Shown piece after piece: positions 17,917 through 26,949 of a stretch of 64,000 bases of DNA. The notes under the pieces were generated by a model that saw only the letters and a list, made by a program, of their open reading frames with translations, was not told the origin of the DNA and made no database searches. Position 1 is the stretch's first letter, and the number at the start of each line of letters is the position of its first letter. The stretch comes from Nocardioides sp. (GTDB lineage Bacteria > Actinomycetota > Actinomycetes > Propionibacteriales > Nocardioidaceae), in the NCBI GenBank assembly GCA_025924815.1, contig JAICHQ010000008.1:1-64000 (forward strand), read 5' to 3'. Both the position numbers and the translations under genes were made by a program.

Positions 17917-19104
17917 GTGCGTGAGGTGGTCAGGCACATCGACGACCAGGAGCGGCGAGCTCGCCTCGGCGTGCGGCACGCGCTCGCGATGCCGGTGCGC
18001 GACACGCTCGCGGCGGCCCGCGCCATGACCTGCCTCCACGCCACCGAGCCGGCGTCGGTGCACCTCGCCGCGTGGGCCCGCGCCGCGGCGACCCGGGGCG
18101 AGGTCGACCGGGCGCTGTACGCCGACCGCTCGCTCGTCAAGCAGCTGGCGATGCGCCGCACCGTGTTCGCCTTCCCCCGCGAGCTGCTGCCCGCCGTCTG
18201 GGGCAGCGCGAGCGCCCGGGTGGCCGGCCAGCAGCGGCGGCGGATGGCCACGGAGCTGGAGTCGAGTGGCCTCGCCGACGACGGCGACGACTGGGTCGAG
18301 GAGCACCTCGTCCTGGTCCGCCGGATGATCGAGGAGGACGGGCCGCTCAGCACCGCTGAGGTGCGCCGGGCGCTGCCCGGCCTCGACGCCCGGGTCACCC
18401 GGGGCAAGGGGCACTACCAGGCCGAGGTCGCGGTCGCCTCTTCGGTCCTGGTCACCCTGGCCGCCTCCGGAGCCGTCCTGCGCGGCGCCAACGACGGCGG
18501 CTGGAAGCTCTCCCGCCCACGGTGGACCGCCGCCGAGCAGTGGCTGGGAGAGGCGCCCGTCCCGCTCCCCGAGGCCGAGGGGTACGCCGCGCTGGTGGCG
18601 GCCTGGCTCCGCACGTTCGGCCCCGGCACCGAGACAGACCTGGTCTGGTGGCTGGGCTCCACGAAGGCGGCCGTCCGTCGTGCCCTGACCGACGTCGAGG
18701 CGGTGCCCGTCTCGCTCGACGGCGGTGGTCTCGGCTGGGTCCTGCCCGACGACCTCGAGCCGGTGCCGGATCCCGGTCCGTGGGCGGCCCTGCTGCCCTC
18801 GCTCGACCCGACGACCATGGGCTGGGAGGAGCGCGCCTTCCACCTCGGCGCCCACGCCGAGAAGGTCTTCGACCGCAACGGGAACGGCGGCCCGACCGCG
18901 TGGTACGCCGGTCGCATCGTCGGGGTCTGGTGCCAGCAGGAGGACGGCACGGTGGACGTCGTCCTCGTCGAGGACCTCCCGAGCGCGGCCCGTGAGGCCC
19001 TCGACGCGAAGGCCGCCGAGCTCACCGCCTGGCTGGACGGAGACGTCGTGCGCTCGATCTACCTCTCGCCCTTGGCCCGCGAGCACCTCGCGACACTTGC
19101 CTGA
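17917..19104 (+). CDS. Winged-helix DNA-binding protein of the AlkZ/YcaQ (HTH_42) family
   Basis: A 395-aa protein of the HTH_42 family (PF06224), tandem winged helices that include DNA glycosylases AlkZ and YcaQ, which unhook interstrand crosslinks. Visible landmarks are the N-terminal RAMTCLHATEPASVHLAAWAR, the MRRTVFAFPRELLP segment, and LLPSLDPTTMGW, which lines up with the catalytic-loop region (PFDPLVWDR type) of YcaQ. Whether the glycosylase QxQ/QxD residues are present cannot be settled by eye, so many such proteins remain unassigned. GTG 17917 follows CAGGATGA. It lies directly before the TIGR03936 gene. Confidence 0.75.
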   Translation: MREVVRHIDDQERRARLGVRHALAMPVRDTLAAARAMTCLHATEPASVHLAAWARAAATRGEVDRALYADRSLVKQLAMRRTVFAFPRELLPAVWGSASARVAGQQRRRMATELESSGLADDGDDWVEEHLVLVRRMIEEDGPLSTAEVRRALPGLDARVTRGKGHYQAEVAVASSVLVTLAASGAVLRGANDGGWKLSRPRWTAAEQWLGEAPVPLPEAEGYAALVAAWLRTFGPGTETDLVWWLGSTKAAVRRALTDVEAVPVSLDGGGLGWVLPDDLEPVPDPGPWAALLPSLDPTTMGWEERAFHLGAHAEKVFDRNGNGGPTAWYAGRIVGVWCQQEDGTVDVVLVEDLPSAAREALDAKAAELTAWLDGDVVRSIYLSPLAREHLATLA

Positions 19105-19129
19105 CCGGTGCCCCCACTAGCCTGGGCCG

Positions 19130-19852
19130 GTGCGAGACCAGCCCGAGCAGCAGGCGCCGCCGGTCCAGCGACTGCGGGTCCGCTACGCCAAGCGCGGCCG
19201 GCTCCGCTTCACCAGCCACCGCGACTTCAGCCGCGCCTTCGAGCGCGCACTGGTGCGGGCGCGGATCCCCATGGCCTACTCGTCGGGCTTCAACCCGCAC
19301 CCGCGCATCTCCTACGCCGGCGCCTCGCCGACGGGTGCGGCGAGTGAGGCGGAGTACCTCGAGATCGGTCTGGCCGAGCACGCCGATCCCGCCCGGATCG
19401 CCCGCGACCTCGACGACGCCCTGCCCGACGGGCTGGACGTGCTCGAGGTCGTCGAGGCCTCCGCCGGAAGCCTGGCGGACCGCCTGGAGGTCAGCCGGTG
19501 GCAGATCGACCTGACGATGGCCGTCGCCGCCGTGACCGGCGCCCTCGAGGCGTTCCTGGCTCGCGAGACCGTCAGCGTCGAGCGGATGACCAAGAAGGGG
19601 CTGCGCACGTTCGACAGCCGAGCAGCCGTCCTCGAGCTCGAGGTCACCGGTCTCGACACGGCGTACGGCGCGGGGTCGCGGCTGACGGTCGTGCTGCGGC
19701 ACACGGTGCCCGCCGTCCGGCCCGACGACGTGCTGGCCGGCCTGCGGCAGGTGGGGGGTCTGGAGGAGGGCGGCGCGCCGCTCGTGACCCGGCTCGAGCA
19801 GGGGCCGTGGTCGGCGGCGGACGGGGCGATCGGCGATCCGTTATCCGGTTGA
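19130..19852 (+). CDS. TIGR03936/DUF2344 protein, partner of the TIGR03960 radical SAM protein
   Basis: A 240-aa DUF2344 protein recognised by RVRYAKRGRLRFTSHRDFSRAFERA and SSGFNPHPRISYAG near the N-terminus. The family is found beside or fused to TIGR03960 radical SAM proteins, and a joint role is assumed but not proven. The last ~30 residues (SAADGAIGDPLSG) are variable. GTG 19130 has no ribosome site; a -10-like TAGCCT ends 6 nt upstream, so the mRNA is probably leaderless. It precedes rne, the usual neighbour in actinobacteria. Confidence 0.85.
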   Translation: MRDQPEQQAPPVQRLRVRYAKRGRLRFTSHRDFSRAFERALVRARIPMAYSSGFNPHPRISYAGASPTGAASEAEYLEIGLAEHADPARIARDLDDALPDGLDVLEVVEASAGSLADRLEVSRWQIDLTMAVAAVTGALEAFLARETVSVERMTKKGLRTFDSRAAVLELEVTGLDTAYGAGSRLTVVLRHTVPAVRPDDVLAGLRQVGGLEEGGAPLVTRLEQGPWSAADGAIGDPLSG

Positions 19853-20198
19853 CAGTGCGAGGTTCTCGTCTGCGGTGTGCGATACTCGACGTGATCGATC
19901 GTGCGGCGTGCCGCAGCGTGAGATCCGACGACACCTCAATCCGGCCCTCCTCCTCCAGAGGCGGCTCGGCATGCTGAGTCCAGGTCGTCACCCGACCGCG
20001 ACGCGGCCGGTCCGGTCGGTGACAGCGATCAGGCCAGCAAGGCCCGGCGACCGCGGTTGGTGATGACTCCCGGACGACTGCGACGCACCGGCGGAGGGTG
20101 TCGCCGCCACGAAGGCTTTGCGCCTCGGCCCTGTCCACGCGGGCCGACGGTGTCGAACACGTCCGGGGCTGCACGCGGCGTCCGGGCCGAGGAGCGAC
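19853..20198 (+). promoter_or_regulatory. 346-bp non-coding leader of the RNase E/G gene
   Basis: No convincing ORF is present. The stretch contains short hairpins, for example TGCGGC-GT-GCCGCA near 19900-19915, and ends with GAGGAG 5 nt before ATG 20199. Long structured leaders are used for autoregulation by RNase E in proteobacteria; a similar role here is inference. A TTGACA at 19849 has no -10 at usable spacing, so the promoter is unresolved. Confidence 0.4.
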
Positions 20199-22859
20199 AT
20201 GCTCGACGATCACGCGGACGGCTCAGCGACCCCCGAGACCACCGACACCGCGGGACCACCCGCCGCACCGGTGGCGAAGAAGGCCACGCGCAAGCGCACC
20301 ACGAAGAAGGCGTCCCCCGCCACCGACGCCGGTGCTCCGGCGGGCGACCCGTCCGAGGGCGAGGCGTCCACGGAGCAGCCGAAGAAGAAGGCGGCACCCC
20401 GGAAGCGGGCCGCCGCCAAGACCGCTGCCGCTCCGGACCCGGGGGAGGCGGGCGACTCGGGCCCGTCCGGCGACGCCGCGGAGCAGCCGAAGAAGAAGGC
20501 CGCGGCCCGGAAGCGGGCCACCAAGACGGCCGAGGCCGGTGCCGAGACGCCCGACGGGTCCGGCTCCGTCACGGCGCCCCTGTTCCAGGCACCGGACACC
20601 GCGACGGCCCCGACGGCCGGTTCGAACCAGGGCTCAGACCCGGGCTCCGACCAGGGCGGGGACGACGAGAACGGCGACAGCCCGGCGCGACGCAAGCGCC
20701 GCCGCGGCGGCCGCCGGCGCCGCAAGCCCGGGGGCGAGGGCGAGTCCCACGATGCCGACGACTCGGGCGACGACGCGGCTGCCTCCGGTGACTTTGCGGT
20801 GTCCGGCAGCGCCTCGTCGCGTCGCCGGCGTCGCCGGCGACGTGCGGGCGAGGACGACGGCAACGGCTCCGACGACCCCGCCAACACCGTGACCCGGGTC
20901 CGTAGCGGCCGCAACGCCGCCGACGAGATCACCGCGGTGAGTGGCTCCACCAGGCTGGAGGCCAAGAAGCAGCGTCGCCGCGAGGGTCGCGAGGCCGGTC
21001 GCCGTCGCGCTCCCATCGTCAGCGAGGCCGAGTTCCTGGCGCGGCGTGAGTCGGTCAACCGGGTGATGGTGATCCGCCAGCGCGACGACATCACCCAGAT
21101 CGGGGTGCTCGAGGACAACGTCCTGGTGGAGCACTACGTCGCCCGCGAGTCGCAGACCTCTCTGATCGGCAACGTCTACCTCGGGCGCGTGCAGAACGTC
21201 CTGCCTTCGATGGAGGCGGCGTTCATCGACATCGGCAAGGGCCGCAACGCCGTGCTGTACGCCGGCGAGGTGAACTGGTCTGCGCTGGGCCACAAGGACG
21301 GCCAGCCGCGCAAGATCGAGTCCGTGCTGTCGTCCGGCCAGACCGTGCTGGTGCAGGTCACCAAGGACCCGATCGGGCACAAGGGTGCCCGGCTGACCAG
21401 CCAGATCAGCCTGGCCGGGCGGTTCCTGGTCTACGTGCCAGACGGCACGACCAGCGGCATCTCCCGCAAGCTGCCCGACACCGAGCGCAACCGGCTCAAG
21501 AACCTGCTCAAGGAGATCGTCCCCGAGCACGCGGGCGTGATCGTGCGTACCGCCGCCGAGGGCGCCTCGGAGGAGGAGCTGACCCGCGACGTCGAGCGGC
21601 TGACGGCGCGCTGGGACGACATCGAGAAGAAGGCGTCCAACAAGAGCGCGGGTGCCCAGCTGCTGTACGGCGAGCCCGACCTGACCCTCAAGGTCGTCCG
21701 CGACCTGTTCACCGAGGACTTCGCCAAGCTCGTGATCGAGGGTGACGACGCGTGGGAGACCGTCCAGGGGTACGTGGCGCACGTCGCGCCCGACCTCGAG
21801 GACCGGCTCGAACGCTACGAACCGAAGAAGGACCAGGACGTGTTCGCGGCGTACCGCCTCGACGAGCAGATCAAGAAGGGCCTCGACCGGAAGGTCTGGC
21901 TGCCGTCCGGGGGCTCGCTGGTCATCGACCGCACCGAGGCCATGACCGTCGTCGACGTCAACACCGGCAAGTTCACCGGCTCCGGGGGGAACCTGGAGGA
22001 GACGGTCACCAAGAACAACCTCGAGGCCGCCGAGGAGATCGTGCGTCAGCTCCGGCTTCGCGACATCGGCGGCATCATCGTCGTCGACTTCATCGACATG
22101 GTCCTGGAGTCCAACCGCGACCTGGTCCTGAGGCGGCTGGTCGAGTGCCTGGGGCGGGACCGCACGCGCCACCAGGTGGCCGAGGTGACGTCCCTGGGGC
22201 TGGTCCAGATGACCCGCAAGCGGATCGGTACCGGCCTGCTGGAGTCCTTCTCCCACGACTGTCCGCACTGCCACGGGCGCGGGGTCGTGATCGAGGACGC
22301 GCCGGTCGAGGCCAAGCAGAGCGAGGAGGAGCCCCGACGGGGCCGCAGCCGTCGCAGCCGGGGCGGCCGCGCGCAGGAGACCGAGACGGCCAAGCCGAGC
22401 ACGCCCTCGCCCAAGGACATCGCCGCGATGGCCCGCCACCACGAGGAGGTCGACCACGAGGAGGTCGACCACGAGGAGGTCGACTACGAGGAGGTCGACC
22501 ACGAGGAGGTCGACTACGAGGAGGTCGACCACGAGGAGGTCGACCGCGAGGAGATCGTCCTGCTCGACGATCCCGAGGTCGAGACCGTCGCGTTCCCGGA
22601 GCCCGATCCCGAGTCCGAGCCGGAGTCCGAGTCCGAGCCGGAGCCGGAGCCGGAGAAGCCCCGCGTCGTGACCCGCACCCGCCGCCGTTCGGCGAGCCGG
22701 CCGGCCGGGCCGCCGGCGTCGGCGAGCGCCGAGGCCGCGGCCGGCGCGGACGGCGACGGCGGGGGTGCGGCCGAGGGGGACGACGCCGGAGGGGAGCCCA
22801 CCGATGAGGCCCCGGCCCTGCACGTCCCGGTCAAGCGGAAGGGCGCGCGCAAGCGGTAG
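20199..22859 (+). CDS. rne: Ribonuclease E/G family endoribonuclease
   Basis: An 886-aa RNase E/G with the conserved core in the middle, as in other actinobacteria. The N-terminal ~290 residues are a disordered Lys/Ala/Pro arm with two EQPKKKAA-RKRA repeats. The S1 RNA-binding domain begins near residue 300 (ITQIGVLEDNVLVEHY). The DNase I-like catalytic domain carries the two metal-binding aspartates in VVDVNTGKFTG (Asp ~586) and IIVVDFIDM (Asp ~630). CPHCHGRG near 688 is the Zn-link Cys pair. The C-terminal tail has seven HEEVD/YEEVD repeats and an acidic EPESESEPEPEPE stretch, and may scaffold partners. ATG 20199 has GAGGAG upstream; the track start at 20118 is not supported. Confidence 0.95.
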   Translation: MLDDHADGSATPETTDTAGPPAAPVAKKATRKRTTKKASPATDAGAPAGDPSEGEASTEQPKKKAAPRKRAAAKTAAAPDPGEAGDSGPSGDAAEQPKKKAAARKRATKTAEAGAETPDGSGSVTAPLFQAPDTATAPTAGSNQGSDPGSDQGGDDENGDSPARRKRRRGGRRRRKPGGEGESHDADDSGDDAAASGDFAVSGSASSRRRRRRRRAGEDDGNGSDDPANTVTRVRSGRNAADEITAVSGSTRLEAKKQRRREGREAGRRRAPIVSEAEFLARRESVNRVMVIRQRDDITQIGVLEDNVLVEHYVARESQTSLIGNVYLGRVQNVLPSMEAAFIDIGKGRNAVLYAGEVNWSALGHKDGQPRKIESVLSSGQTVLVQVTKDPIGHKGARLTSQISLAGRFLVYVPDGTTSGISRKLPDTERNRLKNLLKEIVPEHAGVIVRTAAEGASEEELTRDVERLTARWDDIEKKASNKSAGAQLLYGEPDLTLKVVRDLFTEDFAKLVIEGDDAWETVQGYVAHVAPDLEDRLERYEPKKDQDVFAAYRLDEQIKKGLDRKVWLPSGGSLVIDRTEAMTVVDVNTGKFTGSGGNLEETVTKNNLEAAEEIVRQLRLRDIGGIIVVDFIDMVLESNRDLVLRRLVECLGRDRTRHQVAEVTSLGLVQMTRKRIGTGLLESFSHDCPHCHGRGVVIEDAPVEAKQSEEEPRRGRSRRSRGGRAQETETAKPSTPSPKDIAAMARHHEEVDHEEVDHEEVDYEEVDHEEVDYEEVDHEEVDREEIVLLDDPEVETVAFPEPDPESEPESESEPEPEPEKPRVVTRTRRRSASRPAGPPASASAEAAAGADGDGGGAAEGDDAGGEPTDEAPALHVPVKRKGARKR
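20373..20519 (+). repeat. Two 39-bp imperfect direct repeats in the rne N-terminal arm
   Basis: Copies at 20373-20411 and 20481-20519 encode EQPKKKAAPRKRA and EQPKKKAAARKRA. They make a duplicated basic module that could bind RNA or the membrane. The differences are few and mostly silent. Confidence 0.7.
22440..22559 (+). repeat. 15-bp tandem repeat in the rne 3' region (HEEVD units)
   Basis: Seven head-to-tail copies of YACGAGGAGGTCGAC (first base C or T) run from 22440 to 22544, followed by a degenerate eighth (22545-22559). They encode HEEVD x3, YEEVD, HEEVD, YEEVD, HEEVD, REEIV. The near-identical DNA units indicate recent slippage expansion, so copy number probably varies between strains. 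Confidence 0.9.
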
Positions 22860-22874
22860 GTGTGCCGACCCGGC

Positions 22875-23393
22875 TCAGGGCCGTCGGTAGGGCTTCTGGA
22901 ACAGCAGGTGCACGTGGTGGTTGCGGCAGCCGACGGTGGGGTGCACGACGTACTGCGACGCCGTGGCGTTCGGGACGTAGACCCGGAAGCCGTCCACGTG
23001 CGCGGGCCGGCAGGTGTGGCGCGGGTAGTTGCGGGCCGTGACCTCGTCGAGGGGGCTGCGCAGCCGCCCGCCGGCCTTGACGGTGAATGACCGCACCGCG
23101 CTGCGGTCGAGGCGCACCGCCGGATGGCCGATCTGGGTGCCGTCGCCCTCGCCGACGTAGGAGACACCGCCGTACCCGCCGGTGCGGCACGCGTGGCCGG
23201 AGGTGTTCCTCAGCACGATCCAGCCGTAGGAATGACCCATGCCGGAGTCGGAGTGGTGGTAGGACGCCGTCAGGTCGGCGTTGGTGCACGCGGGCACGGA
23301 GGCCGCGGCGGCGAGCGGTGCGGGCGCCAGCAGGCCGGCCGCCGCGAGGGCGAGCCCGGCGGCGGAGGCCAGCGCGCGGGTGGGCAGGTGCAT
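22875..23393 (-). CDS. Secreted DUF4232 protein
   Basis: A 172-aa exported protein with a Sec signal peptide (residues 1-~31: basic start, Ala/Leu-rich core, AAAAS cleavage region). The mature part matches DUF4232, a beta-sandwich domain common in actinobacterial secreted proteins: CTNADLTASYHHSDSGMGHSYGWIVLRNTSGHACRTGGYGGVSYV. ATG 23391-23393 (reverse strand) has AGGGGGTT upstream and begins the signal peptide; the longer ORF start is rejected. Four Cys residues suggest disulfides. The function is unknown. It is convergent with rne and divergent from rplU. Confidence 0.82.
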   Translation of the reverse strand: MHLPTRALASAAGLALAAAGLLAPAPLAAAASVPACTNADLTASYHHSDSGMGHSYGWIVLRNTSGHACRTGGYGGVSYVGEGDGTQIGHPAVRLDRSAVRSFTVKAGGRLRSPLDEVTARNYPRHTCRPAHVDGFRVYVPNATASQYVVHPTVGCRNHHVHLLFQKPYRRP

Positions 23394-23481
23394 GGGAACC
23401 CCCTGGTGAGCTTGGTGGAATCTCTCGACACTGAGATGCTGGGGGCGGTCCTCCGGTTGCCGTCGGGTCGGCGGTCGCGTT

Positions 23482-23511
23482 TTGCGGTGCCGACCGCGTA
23501 CGCCGTAGCAT
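23482..23511 (+). promoter_or_regulatory. Probable rplU-rpmA promoter
   Basis: TTGCGG (23482-23487) and TAGCAT (23506-23511) are spaced 18 bp apart, about 90 bp upstream of the rplU GTG. The resulting leader is long enough for ribosomal-protein control, but no known leader motif was recognised. Confidence 0.5.
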
Positions 23512-23599
23512 GGCCCCTCGGTGCCCGCTCGCCGGTCGAGCGGTGTGCGCTCAGGTGGGCGCACCAGGACGTCGGACCAGATCTATGAAGGAGACCGCG

Positions 23600-23902
23600 G
23601 TGTACGCGATCGTGCGCGCTGGCAGCAAGCAGCAGAAGGTTGCCGTGGGCGACGTCATCGAGATCGACCGGACCGACGCGGCCGTGGGCGAGACGCTCAC
23701 GCTGCCCGTCCTGATGACCGTCGACGGTGACCAGGTCACCGCCACCGGGCTCGCCGAGGCCGGCGTCACCGTCGAGGTGCTCGGCGCGACCAAGGGCCCC
23801 AAGATCGTGATCCAGAAGTACAAGAACAAGACCGGGTACAAGAAGCGTCAGGGCCACCGCCAGAAGTACCTCCAGGTCAAGGTCACCGACATCTCGGCCT
23901 GA
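23600..23902 (+). CDS. rplU: 50S ribosomal protein L21
   Basis: L21 (100 aa) binds 23S rRNA domain [23 protein letters not shown] at the start and [21 protein letters not shown] at the end are family hallmarks. I chose GTG 23600: AAGGAG lies at 23588-23593 and homologues begin MYAIV. The upstream ATG in the track (23585) would place the ribosome site inside the coding region. It is followed by rpmA after 42 bp. Confidence 0.96.
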   Translation: MYAIVRAGSKQQKVAVGDVIEIDRTDAAVGETLTLPVLMTVDGDQVTATGLAEAGVTVEVLGATKGPKIVIQKYKNKTGYKKRQGHRQKYLQVKVTDISA

Positions 23903-23944
23903 CGGCACCCGAGCTCACCCGACGTCTCAGACAGGACGAAACCC

Positions 23945-24202
23945 ATGGCACACAAGAAGGGCGCGGCCTCGACCAAGAACGGTCGCGACTCCAACTCACA
24001 GCGCCTCGGCGTGAAGCGCTACGGCGGGCAGCTGGTCAACGCCGGCGAGATCATCGTGCGTCAGCGCGGCACCCACTTCCACCCCGGCGACGGTGTGGGG
24101 CGCGGCGGCGACGACACGCTCTTCGCGCTGGTCGAGGGCAACGTCCAGTTCGGCACCAAGCGCGGGCGCCGGGTCGTCAACATCGTGCCGGCCGGCCAGT
24201 AG
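23945..24202 (+). CDS. rpmA: 50S ribosomal protein L27
   Basis: L27 (85 aa) reaches the peptidyl-transferase centre. It starts [16 protein letters not shown] with no N-terminal propeptide of the kind cleaved in Firmicutes, so it resembles the proteobacterial/actinobacterial form. The [10 protein letters not shown] and [10 protein letters not shown] motifs are intact. An AGGACG ribosome site precedes the ATG. It is co-transcribed with rplU. Confidence 0.97.
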   Translation: MAHKKGAASTKNGRDSNSQRLGVKRYGGQLVNAGEIIVRQRGTHFHPGDGVGRGGDDTLFALVEGNVQFGTKRGRRVVNIVPAGQ

Positions 24203-24222
24203 CGCCCGCACCGACCACCGAG

Positions 24223-24255
24223 CGAAGGGCGTTCCCCCCGGGGGTTCGCCCTTCG
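24223..24255 (+). terminator. Strong hairpin between rpmA and obgE
   Basis: CGAAGGGCG and CGCCCTTCG form a perfect 9-bp stem, with further C/G pairing in the loop. A short T-containing stretch (TCCATTT) follows, not a proper U-tract. It may be a partial terminator or processing site that lowers obgE relative to L21/L27. Confidence 0.6.
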
Positions 24256-24273
24256 TCCATTTCAGGAGCACCG

Positions 24274-25773
24274 ATGCCATTGCCGTCGTTCGTCGACCGG
24301 GTGACGCTGCACGTCGCCGCGGGGCGCGGGGGCAACGGCGTCGCCTCGGTCCACCGCGAGAAGTTCAAGCCGTTGGGGGGTCCCGACGGCGGCAACGGCG
24401 GCCCCGGTGGCTCGGTGATCCTCCGTGTCGACCCGGGGGTGACCACCCTCCTGGACTACCACCACAGCCCGCGTCGTCGTGCCGAGCACGGCGGACACGG
24501 GGCCGGCAGTCACCGCAGCGGGTCCCACGGCGCCGACCTGGTGCTGCCGGTCCCCGACGGCACGGTGGTCAGCCGGACCGACGGCGAGGTGCTCGCCGAC
24601 CTGGTCGGTCCGGGCACCGAGCTGGTCGTCGCCGCGGGCGGTCGCGGCGGCCTGGGCAACGCCGCCCTGGCCAGTGCCAAGCGGAAGGCGCCCGGGTTCG
24701 CCCTGCTCGGCGAGCCCGGCGACGAGCTGGAGATCAGCCTCGAGCTGAAGGTCGTGGCGGACGTCGGGCTGGTGGGCTTCCCGAGCGCCGGCAAGTCGAG
24801 CCTGATCGCGGCGATCTCCCGGGCCCGGCCCAAGATCGCCGACTACCCGTTCACCACGCTGGTCCCCAATCTGGGCGTGGTCAGCGCCGGTGACACGACG
24901 TACACAGTCGCCGACGTGCCCGGCCTGATCGAGGGGGCCAGCGAGGGCCGCGGCCTGGGCCACGAGTTCCTGCGTCACGTGGAGCGCTGTGCGGCGATCG
25001 TCCACGTCGTCGACACGGTCACCATCGAGCCCGGCCGCAACCCGGTCGACGACCTCGAGGTGATCGAGCACGAGCTCACGTCGTACGGCGGCCTCGACGA
25101 CCGTCCCCGGCTGGTCGCCCTCAACAAGGTCGACGTCCCCGACGGCCGCGAGATGGCCGAGCTCGTGCACTCCGACCTCGAGGCTCGCGGGCTCCCGGTG
25201 TTCGCGGTGAGCGCCGCCTCGGGGGAGGGGCTGCGCGAGCTGACGTTCGCCATGGCCGAGATCGTGCGGGCGGCCCGGGCCCGGCGGCCCGAGGCCCCGC
25301 GGGAGCGCATCGTGATCCGGCCCGCCTCGGTCGACGGCGGCGACGACTTCACGGTGACCGAGACGGCCGACCCCACGCCGGACCCGGGCCGACGCGCCTG
25401 GCGCGTGCGGGGCCTCAAGCCGGAGCGCTGGGTGCGGCAGACCGACTTCAGCAACGACGAGGCGGTCGGCTTCCTGGCCGACCGGCTCAACCGGCTCGGC
25501 GTCGAGGCCCGGCTGGTCCAGCTCGGCGCGGTCGAGGGCGACGCCGTGTTGATCGGGCACCCCGACGACGCCGTGGTCTTCGACTTCAAGCCCGGCATCG
25601 ACGCCGGCGTCGAGATGCTCGGCCGCCGGGGCGAGGACCAGCGCTTCGAGGAGTCGAGGCCCGCAGCCCGGCGCCGTCGGGAGATCGATGCCGCGATGCC
25701 CGGGCGCAGCGAGAGCGAGGCGCGCGCCGACGTGGCGCGGCGCATCGACCGCGGCGACGAGAACGACGCGTGA
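24274..25773 (+). CDS. obgE: GTPase ObgE/CgtA
   Basis: A 499-aa ribosome-associated GTPase involved in 50S assembly and stress control. The N-terminal glycine-rich Obg fold is clear ([26 protein letters not shown]). The G domain has the P-loop GFPSAGKSS near residue 168, the DVPGLIEGA switch II and NKVD for guanine recognition. The C-terminal OCT domain (residues ~340-420) is followed by a charged tail ([22 protein letters not shown]). CAGGAG precedes the ATG. The stop overlaps the proB GTG. Confidence 0.96.
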   Translation: MPLPSFVDRVTLHVAAGRGGNGVASVHREKFKPLGGPDGGNGGPGGSVILRVDPGVTTLLDYHHSPRRRAEHGGHGAGSHRSGSHGADLVLPVPDGTVVSRTDGEVLADLVGPGTELVVAAGGRGGLGNAALASAKRKAPGFALLGEPGDELEISLELKVVADVGLVGFPSAGKSSLIAAISRARPKIADYPFTTLVPNLGVVSAGDTTYTVADVPGLIEGASEGRGLGHEFLRHVERCAAIVHVVDTVTIEPGRNPVDDLEVIEHELTSYGGLDDRPRLVALNKVDVPDGREMAELVHSDLEARGLPVFAVSAASGEGLRELTFAMAEIVRAARARRPEAPRERIVIRPASVDGGDDFTVTETADPTPDPGRRAWRVRGLKPERWVRQTDFSNDEAVGFLADRLNRLGVEARLVQLGAVEGDAVLIGHPDDAVVFDFKPGIDAGVEMLGRRGEDQRFEESRPAARRRREIDAAMPGRSESEARADVARRIDRGDENDA

Positions 25774-26906
25774 ACGCGGTCGCGCGCGCCGACCAGGTCG
25801 GCGCGGCCCGCCGGGTCGTGGTGAAGGTCGGCTCGTCGTCGCTGACGACCGCTGCGGGCGGGATCGACCCCGACCGCCTCCGCCGCTTGGTCGCCGTCCT
25901 CGCGGCCGCCCGGGCGCGCAGGGTCGAGATCGTGCTCGTCTCGTCCGGCGCGATCGCCGCGGGCCTGTCGCCGCTGGGGCTGCCGAGGCGCCCGCGCGCC
26001 CTGCCGATCCAGCAGGCCGCCGCCGCCGTCGGTCAGGGGCTGCTCGTCCACCACTACACCGAGGAGCTGGCGCGACACGGGGTGGTGGCCGGGCAGGTGC
26101 TGCTGACCGCCGACGACGTGACCCGGCGCAGCCACTACCGCAACGCGCACCAGACGTTCGCCAAGCTCCTCGAGCTCGGCGTGCTGCCGATCGTCAACGA
26201 GAACGACACGGTCGCGACCAGCGAGATCCGGTTCGGTGACAACGACCGACTCGCCGCCCTGGTCGCCCATCTCGTGCACGCCGACCTGCTGGTGATGCTC
26301 AGCGACATCGACGGTCTGTACGACGGGCCGCCGGCGGCCGTCGGCAGCCGCCTCGTGGCCGAGGTGGCCCTGGCCGACGACCTCAGGCGGGTCAGGCTCG
26401 GCCGGGCTGGGGCCGCCGGCATCGGCACCGGCGGGATGCGGACCAAGCTGGATGCCGCCCGGATCGCGACCGGCGCCGGGATCCCGGTCGTGCTGACCTC
26501 GGCCGCCCACGCGGAGCGGGCGCTGATCGGGGAGCCCGTCGGCACGTTCTTCCACGCCGCGACCCGGAGGCGTCCGACCCGCCAGCTGTGGCTGGCACAC
26601 GCCACCGAGCCCAAGGGCGTGCTGCTGCTGGACGAGGGAGCCGTCCGAGCGGTCACCGAACGCCGTGCGTCGTTGCTCGCCGCGGGCCTGACCGGAGCGA
26701 CGGGCTCGTTCGCTGCCGGGGAGCCGGTCGACCTGGCCGGCCCCGACGGGGTGCCGGTGGCCCGAGGGCTGGTCAACTTCGACGCCGCGGAGATCCCGGC
26801 GCTGGTCGGCAAGACCTCGGCGGTGCTGCGGCGCGAGCTCGGGGCGGCGTACGAGCGCGAGGTGGTGCACCGAGACGACCTCGTGCTGCTGCCGGCCAGG
26901 TTCTGA
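25770..26906 (+). CDS. proB: Glutamate 5-kinase
   Basis: Catalyses ATP-dependent phosphorylation of L-glutamate, the first step of proline synthesis. The 378-aa protein has the amino-acid kinase domain ([51 protein letters not shown]) and a C-terminal PUA domain from about residue 275. The GTG start overlaps the obgE stop by four bases. The usual partner proA does not follow; the next gene is a secreted protease-like protein. Confidence 0.95.
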   Translation: MNAVARADQVGAARRVVVKVGSSSLTTAAGGIDPDRLRRLVAVLAAARARRVEIVLVSSGAIAAGLSPLGLPRRPRALPIQQAAAAVGQGLLVHHYTEELARHGVVAGQVLLTADDVTRRSHYRNAHQTFAKLLELGVLPIVNENDTVATSEIRFGDNDRLAALVAHLVHADLLVMLSDIDGLYDGPPAAVGSRLVAEVALADDLRRVRLGRAGAAGIGTGGMRTKLDAARIATGAGIPVVLTSAAHAERALIGEPVGTFFHAATRRRPTRQLWLAHATEPKGVLLLDEGAVRAVTERRASLLAAGLTGATGSFAAGEPVDLAGPDGVPVARGLVNFDAAEIPALVGKTSAVLRRELGAAYEREVVHRDDLVLLPARF

Positions 26907-26949
26907 TCGCTCTGGTGTGAGCGTGACGGCCCGCGGCAGGATCGGACGC

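Noticed and set aside
16648-19086. 812-codon minus-strand ORF as one gene
   Set aside because: The N-terminal half is antisense to the winged-helix gene; the MFS protein begins near 17832.
19849-19886. TTGACA ... GATACT as rne promoter
   Set aside because: The spacing is 26 bp, too long for a sigma-70-type promoter.
22440-22559. CRISPR-like or intergenic repeat array
   Set aside because: Units are contiguous without spacers and lie in the rne reading frame, encoding HEEVD.
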